Of a stretch of 64,000 nucleotides of DNA, positions 58,178 through 64,000 are shown one piece after another. Every line of letters begins with the position of its first letter. The first letter of the stretch is position 1. The stretch is from Jatrophihabitans sp035642535. GTDB lineage: Bacteria; Actinomycetota; Actinomycetes; Mycobacteriales; Jatrophihabitantaceae. The notes beneath the pieces are model-generated. The model made no database searches and was not told the origin of the DNA. It saw only the letters and a program-made list of their open reading frames with translations. The stretch spans positions 18,700-82,699 of the forward strand of contig DASQSE010000016.1 of assembly GCA_035642535.1 (NCBI GenBank), read 5' to 3'. Position numbers and translations under genes: made by a program.

Positions 58178-59742
58178 CGTCGGGCTCGGCGCCGACCGGC
58201 ACTATTCTGCTCGTCGACGACGTCGAGGGCGGTCGGGTGGTGTTCGCCAGCTGGCTGCGGCGCGCCGGGCACACGGTCATCGAGGCTGACACCGGCGCGG
58301 CGGCGTTGGACGCCGTGGCCCAGCACAGCATCGATCTCGTCATCCTCGACATCCACCTCCCGGACATGTCGGGCTTCGAGGTCCGCGAGCAGGTCAAGGG
58401 CAACCGGGCCACGTCGGCCATCCCGATCCTGCACATCTCGGCGACCGCAACCGATCCCGCCGATCGGTCGGTGGCGCTGAACGCGGGCGCCGACGGCTAC
58501 CTCTTCGAGCCGGTCGAGCGCGATGAGCTGTTGGCGACGGTGTCGTCGCTGCTGCGCTATCACGAGGCACGGCGCACCGCCGAGCGGCTGGCCCTCCGGC
58601 TCGAGCGACTGCACGAGGCAACCCTGCTGATGAGCGCGGCATCCACGCTGACCGAGTTGCTGCAGTTCGCGTGCACCGGCCTCGTCTCGGTGTTCGGCGC
58701 ACCGGTCGTGGTCGCACTGTCGATGGACACCGTCGGCCGCGTCGCCCAAGCCGGGCCCAACAGCGTGGACCCGGTGGTCAAGGACTGCCGGGTCGCCGAC
58801 GTCGCAGAATTGGCGGGGCACGTGAGCGCGGGCCGTCCGCCGCAGGTGAGTCACCTCGGCGCCGAGGTGCCTGCCGGGACGGTGCCCCCGATGGGATGCG
58901 CCATCACGAGCCCGCGCGGGGAGCAGGCTGGTGCGGCGCTGGTGTTCATGCCGGTGCCGGCGCCGGACGACATGCTCATGCTCGACCAGTTCGCCCAGGC
59001 GCTCGCAGTGACGTTGGAGAAGCAGCGGCTGTTCACCGTGGAGCACAAGATCGCGCTGACGCTCCAGCGCGCAATGCTTCCCGCGTCGATCCCCCAGGTC
59101 GACTACCTGCAGGTGGCGGTGCGCTACCTCGCGGCCAGCGACACCGCGGAGATCGGCGGCGACTTCTACGAGGCACTCGCAGTGGACAGCGATCGCATGC
59201 TGCTGGCCGTCGGCGACGTTGTGGGTCACTCACTGCAAGCCGCGACGGTGATGGCCGAACTGCGGCACTCGTTGCGTGCGTTGGCGGGGATCGGCATGAC
59301 GGCCGCCGAGATCATGCAGCGGCTGGATCTGATACTCCAGGAGTCACATCCGGGTATGACCGCAACGGTGTGTATTGCAGAGGTGCACAGGGACGGCACG
59401 GTCGCGGTGACCAACGCGGGGCATATTCCTCCGGTGATCGCCGAGGCGGGTGCCGTGCGCGTCGTCGACGTACACGGCCCGCTCCTGGGCCTGCACGGCT
59501 CAGGTCCGATCCCCACGCACCACGTCAACCTGGCTCCCGATGGCACCCTCGTCCTGCTCACCGACGGCCTGATCGAACGCAGGAACGAAGACCTCCAGAT
59601 AGGGCTGGCGAGGCTGGCCGACTGCTTGGCGAACGGCCCCCCCGACGCGGAGCAGGCATGCGACAAGGTCCTTGCCGAACTGACCGATTCGCAGGCGCTG
59701 TTCGACGACATTGCACTCGTCGCGGCCCGCAGGATCCGATGA
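58174..59742 (+). CDS. Response regulator with GAF and PP2C (SpoIIE/RsbU-like) output
   Basis: A 522-residue protein: receiver (residues 8-125, Asp59 in LVILDIHLPDMSGFEV), a GAF-like domain (about 145-280) and a C-terminal PP2C/SpoIIE phosphatase (about 300-522) starting LQRAMLPASIPQVDYLQVAV and AEIGGDFYEALAVDSDRMLL, with VGDVVGHSLQAATVMAELRH and LVLLTDGLIERRNED. It should dephosphorylate a STAS antagonist, such as the product at 53371, when the receiver is phosphorylated by the adjacent kinase. ATG 58174 shares ATGA with the kinase stop. Confidence 0.92.
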   Translation: MTSGSAPTGTILLVDDVEGGRVVFASWLRRAGHTVIEADTGAAALDAVAQHSIDLVILDIHLPDMSGFEVREQVKGNRATSAIPILHISATATDPADRSVALNAGADGYLFEPVERDELLATVSSLLRYHEARRTAERLALRLERLHEATLLMSAASTLTELLQFACTGLVSVFGAPVVVALSMDTVGRVAQAGPNSVDPVVKDCRVADVAELAGHVSAGRPPQVSHLGAEVPAGTVPPMGCAITSPRGEQAGAALVFMPVPAPDDMLMLDQFAQALAVTLEKQRLFTVEHKIALTLQRAMLPASIPQVDYLQVAVRYLAASDTAEIGGDFYEALAVDSDRMLLAVGDVVGHSLQAATVMAELRHSLRALAGIGMTAAEIMQRLDLILQESHPGMTATVCIAEVHRDGTVAVTNAGHIPPVIAEAGAVRVVDVHGPLLGLHGSGPIPTHHVNLAPDGTLVLLTDGLIERRNEDLQIGLARLADCLANGPPDAEQACDKVLAELTDSQALFDDIALVAARRIR

Positions 59743-60161
59743 CGTCGCCCTCGTCCCGAGCTCCCGGAGCCGGCCAAGGATGGCGGCAGATCGCGCTGCC
59801 CGACAGCCTCGAGGCGCCGGCCATGGCCCGGCGCTGGCTGCGGGACGAGATCACCACTGCCCCGCCGGACCTCCGGGACACTGCGGCGCTGCTCGTCTCC
59901 GAACTGGTCACCAACGCCGTGCTCTACGGCCGGCCGGCGGTGACTGCGCGGATGTGGCAGGCGGACGGGACGGTCGAAGTCGTGGTCACGGACGACGGGG
60001 AGACCATCCCCGACACGCCGGACGGCACCCGGCCCGATCCGCGCCGGACCGGCGGGCGTGGCCTGTTCGTCGTCGCCGAGTTGGCCGCCGAGTGGGGTAT
60101 CCAGCCATTGCAGCCCGGTCCGGGCAAGGCAGTGTGGTTCCGGCTCCGCTCGCGGTCCTAG
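59739..60161 (+). CDS. RsbW-like GHKL ATPase (anti-sigma-type kinase)
   Basis: A 140-residue HATPase_c_2 protein: TAALLVSELVTNAVLYGRPA (N-box), EVVVTDDGETIPDTPDGT (G1), and GGRGLFVVAELAAEWGIQPL (G2). This is typical of SpoIIAB/RsbW-like kinases, including actinobacterial regulators. It closes the operon, sharing ATGA with the phosphatase gene. It could phosphorylate the STAS antagonist and hold a sigma factor, but no sigma gene follows; it may also switch another target. Third or fourth GHKL domain in the operon. Confidence 0.88.
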   Translation: MTSPSSRAPGAGQGWRQIALPDSLEAPAMARRWLRDEITTAPPDLRDTAALLVSELVTNAVLYGRPAVTARMWQADGTVEVVVTDDGETIPDTPDGTRPDPRRTGGRGLFVVAELAAEWGIQPLQPGPGKAVWFRLRSRS

Positions 60162-60179
60162 CGCCCTGCTCACAAAGAC

Positions 60180-60210
60180 TTGACATTGCAATATCTTCCG
60201 TGAAGACTAT
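60180..60210 (+). promoter_or_regulatory. Near-consensus -35 with weak -10 after the stress operon
   Basis: TTGACA at 60180-60185 is a perfect -35; a GACTAT at 60205-60210 is a poor -10 at 19 bases. No rightward gene follows before the convergent MFS gene (ends 60402), only the hairpin at 60264. It could serve a small RNA, or be chance. Confidence 0.3.
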
Positions 60211-60263
60211 TGCCACAGCAACGATGGCCCGGGTGGACGCGGGGGATCAGCCCGAGCATCGCG

Positions 60264-60287
60264 CGTTGCCGCTGGCACAGCGGAACG
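60264..60287. terminator. Hairpin downstream of the stress operon
   Basis: CGTTGCCGCTG (60264-60274), loop GCA, and CAGCGGAACG form a 10-bp stem with one bulged G. It lies 100 bases after the last stress gene and before the convergent MFS gene, so it can stop transcription in either direction. No U-tract. The 240-base gap holds nothing else that I can support. Confidence 0.55.
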
Positions 60288-60401
60288 TGGCACGCGAGTT
60301 GCTTACGTGGCCCTGTCTGCGCCGGTCTGGCCGGACGGGGTCGCGTGCTGCGGGGGGCAAGCGGTTGGGACGTCCGGTCGGCGTCCCACCCGCTCGCGCA
60401 A

Positions 60402-61658
60402 CTAGTCGGCCGATGCCACGCGTGTCTGCCAGAGCGCGACGGCGCCGGCGAGCGCGGCGAGCACACCGGCGATCACGCCCACCGCGGCGGTGAGCGAGAC
60501 GTACTCGTTCAACAGTCCGCTGCCGACAACCGCGACCGCCAACAACGCGTAGATGCATGCGATGAACGCGGCGCTTACCTCGCCGCGGCGTTTCTGCGGC
60601 GCGATCTCGTTCAGCTCCTGCTGGGCGTTGAGGAACGCGAGGCCGTGCCCGACACCCGCGGCGACTGCGCTCGCGATCATGAGCGGTAGCGAGTGCAGGG
60701 GCGCGGCGATCACCAAAGCGACGAGGCCGGCGGCGAGCAGCGCCAGGCCGATTGCCTCGTCGCGGGCGGGCCGGCTGCGGTGGTACGTGACCGCGATCTG
60801 CGCCGCGCACGATGCAAGGAGCGCGACCGCGGCGATCACCGCGAGCAGCGCCAGGTTGTCGGTGTTCAAAAGCATGCCGGCGTAGGACGGGACGATCGAC
60901 AGGAACAGCGCCATCGCGGCCCACACAACGGCGGAGGTCAGGCTGACGCGCAAGAACGGACGCCTGATGTGGGCGGGTACCCGTGGCCACTCGATGCGCC
61001 AGCGTTCGCGATCTTGCGCAGCCGGCTCCGGCAGCCGCAGGATGAGCACACCGGCGCACCCGGTCAGAACGAGCCCGGCCAGATAACACAGGTGCTGCGG
61101 CTGTGGTGCCCATTGCGCCAGGACACCGGCCAGCAGCGGGCCGGTAGCACTGCCGCCCGCCTGAGCCAGCCCGGCCAACAAGGCCGCGCGGCGCCGACTC
61201 CCTGCCGGATCGACCTCGACCAGTGCGGCCGTCGCCGCGCTGCTGATCGTGCCCACCGCCAAGCCCTGCAGAGCGCGCGCCGCGAACAGCCACGACACGC
61301 TCTGTGCCGCGGCGAACAACACCAGGCCGCCACACGCGACGATCAGCCCGGCCAGCATCACGGGCCGGCGCCCGAACCGATCGGAGAGCCGTCCGAAGAG
61401 GATCAGGGCCGGCACCAGCACGATCGCGTACGTCGCGAACACCGAGGTGAGTGTCAGGCTGGAGAAGCCGAACCGCTGCGCGTACACGGCATACAGCGGG
61501 GTGGCCAGATTCGCGCCGGCCATCAGCACCAGCCAGGCCGCCCATACGATCAGGCTCGGGGCGAGCCCGGCAGATCGGCTACCCGACGTCTCCTGCGGGC
61601 GGGTCGCGATCAGCTGCGTTCGATCAGCCACCCCAAGCGGGTACCCGGCGCGCCGCAC
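60402..61658 (-). CDS. MFS transporter, 12-helix type
   Basis: A 418-residue membrane protein with 12 helices. Motif A is GRLSDRFGRRPVMLAGLIVA; motif C-like glycines occur in LAQAGGSATGPLLAGVLAQW; the middle loop (LPEPAAQDRERWRIEWPRVP) is polar. It is probably a drug or metabolite exporter of the DHA1 type. The GTG at 61658 is the longest start; GTG 61631 (before ADRTQLI) is an alternative, and neither has a strong ribosome site. It converges on the stress operon. A HAD gene starts upstream on the same strand, 24 bases away. Confidence 0.88.
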   Translation of the reverse strand: MRRAGYPLGVADRTQLIATRPQETSGSRSAGLAPSLIVWAAWLVLMAGANLATPLYAVYAQRFGFSSLTLTSVFATYAIVLVPALILFGRLSDRFGRRPVMLAGLIVACGGLVLFAAAQSVSWLFAARALQGLAVGTISSAATAALVEVDPAGSRRRAALLAGLAQAGGSATGPLLAGVLAQWAPQPQHLCYLAGLVLTGCAGVLILRLPEPAAQDRERWRIEWPRVPAHIRRPFLRVSLTSAVVWAAMALFLSIVPSYAGMLLNTDNLALLAVIAAVALLASCAAQIAVTYHRSRPARDEAIGLALLAAGLVALVIAAPLHSLPLMIASAVAAGVGHGLAFLNAQQELNEIAPQKRRGEVSAAFIACIYALLAVAVVGSGLLNEYVSLTAAVGVIAGVLAALAGAVALWQTRVASAD

Positions 61659-61682
61659 CGGCGAAACGATCAGCTGCGGAGG

Positions 61683-62432
61683 TCACCGGCCTGGCTCACG
61701 TGGCGCCAGGATCGCGCCGACCACCGCGGTGGTGTCGGCCAGCGACGGCAACACCACGTCCGCGCCGGCGGCGCGTAACTCGGCCACGCTGAACGGGCCG
61801 GTCGCCACCGCGACGGCACGCGCGCCGGCTCGCGTGCCGGTGGCGACGTCCAGCAGCGTGTCGCCGACAATGACCGTGTCGCTGCCGCTGAAGCGATGTC
61901 CGGTTTGGCGATGCGCGCGGTCCCACGCATGCTGCAACAGTTCGGTGCGCTCGATCGCGTCCCCGCCGTAGGCGCCCAGGCGCAGGTCAAGGTAATCGGC
62001 CAGCCCGAACAGCGACAGCTTCAACGCGGCGAGCGGGTACAGATTGCCGGTCAGCACCGACTGGTACGTGCCCTCGGCGGCCCGGCACGCCCGCAGCGCC
62101 GCTTCGGCGCCGTCCAGCACCCGACCGTTGCGGCGGATCTGATCGGCGCGCTCGCTCAGTTCGGCGACGACCTGCTCGAGGAACGCCGCCACCAGCCCCG
62201 GCGTCGGCTCCACCCCGTGCGCGCGCAGTACCTCTCTGACCGCAGCCAACTCGGTGCGTCCGTTGAACTGCCAGGGGTGCTCGAGCTGGTGGCCGACGGT
62301 ACGAAGAAACGCCGCTGCGTAGGCCTGGCGCGTCGTGCCACCCGCCTCGATCAGCGTCTGATCGATGTCCCACAGAATCAAGCGGGCGGCATGGCGACTC
62401 ATCGCGACCGATCGTCCACGTATCCGCGCCAC
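61683..62432 (-). CDS. HAD-superfamily hydrolase
   Basis: A 249-residue HAD phosphatase: motif I LILWDIDQTLIEAG, motif II YQSVLTGNLYPLA, motif III lysine in AALKLSLFG, motif IV DTVIVGDTLLDVATGTRAGA. An all-helical cap of about 80 residues follows motif I. The second residue after the nucleophile (D-I-D) is standard. The substrate is not evident. GTG 62432 is the longest start; ATG 62402 (before SRHAARL) would still include motif I. It is divergent from the methyltransferase with only 24 bases between starts, so their promoters overlap. Confidence 0.88.
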   Translation of the reverse strand: MARIRGRSVAMSRHAARLILWDIDQTLIEAGGTTRQAYAAAFLRTVGHQLEHPWQFNGRTELAAVREVLRAHGVEPTPGLVAAFLEQVVAELSERADQIRRNGRVLDGAEAALRACRAAEGTYQSVLTGNLYPLAALKLSLFGLADYLDLRLGAYGGDAIERTELLQHAWDRAHRQTGHRFSGSDTVIVGDTLLDVATGTRAGARAVAVATGPFSVAELRAAGADVVLPSLADTTAVVGAILAPREPGR

Positions 62433-62456
62433 CGCGCATCTGCCAATTTAGTGAAC

Positions 62457-63065
62457 ATGGCAGGCGAACCGTCCCAGACCGGATGGAACCACAACGTCCA
62501 CTACTACCGGCTCATCTTGGACTCGATCCCGCAGCACGCACGATCTGCACTCGATGTCGGTTGCGGCGAAGGCACCCTGTGCCGGGCCCTTCGCAAACGC
62601 ACACCGCACGTCGTCGGGATCGACGCGGACGAGAAGAGCATTGCGCTCGCGAACGCGGCCGACGGCGACATCGAATACCTGCACGGCGATTTCCTCTCCC
62701 ACGAGTTCGAGCCGACGTCATTCGACGTCATAGCGTCCGTCGCGAGTCTGCATCACATGGACGTCGAGTCGGCGCTCGTCCGGATGCGTGACCTGCTGCG
62801 CTCAGGCGGCGTGCTCGCGCTCGTCGGGCTCGCCCGGCGCAGTGCCGCCGATCTTCCGTATGACGCCGTCGGTTTCTTCGCGCACCGGCTGCAGAAGCTG
62901 CGTCGCGGCTACTGGGATCACCCGTCGCCGGTAGCCGAGCCGCAGCACACCCATCGCGAGCTCCGAGAGCTCGTCGGCGCGACGTTGCCCGGGGCCCGAT
63001 ACCGGCAGCGCGTCCTGTTCCGCTACTCGGTGATCTGGACAAAGCCGCCGAACCGGCCCGGCTGA
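62457..63065 (+). CDS. Class I SAM-dependent methyltransferase
   Basis: A 202-residue methyltransferase. Motif I ALDVGCGEGTLCRALRKRTP, motif II VVGIDADEKSIALANA, then FDVIASVASLHHMDVESALV and LLRSGGVLALVGLARR. After the core it has a helical region with basic LQKLRRGYWDH. The type (Methyltransf_11/25) acts on small molecules or modified bases; the acceptor is unknown. ATG 62457 has no ribosome site; an AATTTA sequence seven to twelve bases upstream may be a -10 for a leaderless message. A T-tailed terminator follows. Confidence 0.86.
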   Translation: MAGEPSQTGWNHNVHYYRLILDSIPQHARSALDVGCGEGTLCRALRKRTPHVVGIDADEKSIALANAADGDIEYLHGDFLSHEFEPTSFDVIASVASLHHMDVESALVRMRDLLRSGGVLALVGLARRSAADLPYDAVGFFAHRLQKLRRGYWDHPSPVAEPQHTHRELRELVGATLPGARYRQRVLFRYSVIWTKPPNRPG

Positions 63066-63185
63066 TACATCGCATATCCAGCAACTCCGCTTTGCCCGAC
63101 AGGCGCAGATCAAGACCAAGGCCCTGGAACCTACGGGGCGTCGGGTTCTACCCCCCATCGCGATCACGCACGAGGGTCGAGGTGT

Positions 63186-63217
63186 CCGACCACCTTCAAT
63201 GGTCGGTGCGCGGGTTT
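63186..63217 (+). terminator. Rho-independent terminator after the methyltransferase
   Basis: CCGACCA (63186-63192), a 7-base loop, and TGGTCGG (63200-63206) form a perfect 7-bp stem, followed by TGCGCGGG and a TTTT run (63214-63217). It lies 120 bases after the methyltransferase stop and before the DUF6230 gene. The rest of the gap (63066-63329) shows no gene. Confidence 0.75.
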
Positions 63218-63329
63218 TATGCGAGACCGGTTCGCGAGGTCGCGAGCGGGCTGTCTGCTTGGGGGCAGAGAGCGGCACAACCGCCGACCTGACGACTCGC
63301 GCTGTCGAAGCGTCGAGGGGAGGCGCGAG

Positions 63330-63935
63330 ATGTCAATCGAAGTAGCTGCTGCCGCGCAGGGCGGTACACGGTGGCGGAGGTTCGCCCTGGCGTTCGGGGC
63401 GTCCTTCGGGCTGATGGCCACCGTGTTAGGGCTCATGGCCGCGGGCGTGCTCGCCCTGCCGGTCACCGTCTCCGGCACCGAATTCCGGGTGACGGCCTCC
63501 AGCCTGGTGGCGCACCCGAACCCGAATGGTTCGACGTTCGTCCAGTACGGGTCCGTTGACCAGGTCAGCTCGACCGATGTCAGGGGCGTGGCCGTAACCG
63601 AGCTGCCGGCTGGTGGCGTGCTCACCAACATGAACCAGACGGTATGCGGCCCGACCGGCCTTCCAGGGCCGGTCTCTCACCTGCTCGTCACACTCAAAGC
63701 CGACAAGGCCGATGCCACAGGTGGACTGATCGTCCACGCCACCCAGCTGAACGGCGAGACGGCGACGTTCAACAACATCCAGATCGGCGTGCCCGGCCCG
63801 GGCGGGACGTTCGCGCAGAAGGCGGACGGCGTGACGATCGAGAACATCGACCAGACGGCCGTCTACACGCAGGCCGGGACGTTCAAGCTGAGCAACCTGG
63901 GCCTGTCCGCGAAGCTGGTCAGCAGCTGCCCGTAA
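63330..63935 (+). CDS. DUF6230-type exported surface protein
   Basis: A 201-residue protein with a basic start and one strong hydrophobic segment (ALAFGASFGLMATVLGLMAA, about residues 20-42), acting as signal or anchor. The following ALPVTVSGTEFRVTASSLVA, then the beta-rich SHLLVTLKADKADATGGLIV and VTIENIDQTAVYTQAGTFKL match DUF6230 (sometimes mislabelled cholesterol esterase) as I recall the family in Streptomyces. In those genomes it is often followed by a DUF6114 gene; here a terminator-like hairpin lies immediately after, and the window ends. GGGGAGG precedes ATG 63330. Function unknown, probably a surface or envelope protein. Confidence 0.85.
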   Translation: MSIEVAAAAQGGTRWRRFALAFGASFGLMATVLGLMAAGVLALPVTVSGTEFRVTASSLVAHPNPNGSTFVQYGSVDQVSSTDVRGVAVTELPAGGVLTNMNQTVCGPTGLPGPVSHLLVTLKADKADATGGLIVHATQLNGETATFNNIQIGVPGPGGTFAQKADGVTIENIDQTAVYTQAGTFKLSNLGLSAKLVSSCP

Positions 63936-63962
63936 TGATCTAGACCCACCATCGACGCGCCT

Positions 63963-63987
63963 CCCGGCCGGCGAGCAGCCGGCCGGG
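63963..63987. terminator. GC-rich hairpin at the right end
   Basis: CCCGGCCGGC (63963-63972), loop GAGCA, and GCCGGCCGGG form a perfect 10-bp stem, 28 bases after the DUF6230 stop. It has no T-tract but is very stable, so it probably ends transcription of that gene. Confidence 0.75.
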
Positions 63988-64000
63988 ACCGCATCCCACC

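Overview
This 64 kb window is high-GC DNA with dense short-gap genes, many GTG and TTG starts and purine-rich ribosome sites. UPF0182, a SigE-type ECF factor, a CGNR zinc-finger regulator, DUF6230 and a hemerythrin-tailed P1B ATPase all point to a high-GC Gram-positive actinobacterium, probably a soil saprophyte. Genus is not resolvable by eye; the hemerythrin-fused ATPase recalls Acidothermus/Frankia-type lineages, which is inference only. I see no rRNA, tRNA, CRISPR array, insertion sequence or prophage.

Layout. 0.3-9 kb: a large UPF0182 membrane protein, two uncharacterised proteins, an MGT-type glycosyltransferase, a SnoaL-fold protein, a PPOX flavoprotein and an ECF sigma factor overlapping a membrane-anchored partner. 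9-17.8 kb: an orphan molybdopterin oxidoreductase, a GNAT enzyme, an alpha/beta hydrolase broken by a one-base frameshift, a pentapeptide/DinB protein, a small secreted protein behind three 17-bp tandem repeats, a TetR-SnoaL-SDR divergent locus and a secreted DNase-I-fold protein. 17.9-23 kb: a tight BmpA-type ABC nucleoside/nucleobase transporter operon ending in a yeast-type cytosine deaminase, so uptake and deamination are probably coupled. 23-28.2 kb: cytochrome b, a P1B-5-like metal ATPase with C-terminal hemerythrin domain, a DsrE-like protein and a double HD-GYP/LuxR regulator. 28.3-43.5 kb: accessory enzymes and secreted proteins (class IV aminotransferase, PLC-like phosphoesterase, BNR propeller, Calx-beta hydrolase, GH9 glycosidase), exporters and local regulators.

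43.5-52.1 kb is a sugar catabolic locus: binding protein, two permeases, intracellular glycosidase and PfkB kinase read leftward; a DeoR regulator; then a SIS-fold isomerase/deaminase and a GatZ/KbaZ-like protein read rightward. Together they suggest a galactosamine- or tagatose-phosphate route, but the catalytic GatY aldolase and the transporter ATPase are absent.

53.4-60.2 kb is the most striking region: an eight-gene operon with STAS antagonist, RsbR, RsbS, RsbT, an RsbT-RsbX fusion, a hybrid histidine kinase with an RsbT-like N-terminus, a receiver-GAF-PP2C phosphatase and an RsbW/RsbT-type ATPase. It looks like a complete stressosome and partner-switch cascade merged with a two-component system, with no sigma factor beside it. 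The window closes with an MFS exporter, a HAD phosphatase, a methyltransferase and a DUF6230 surface protein.
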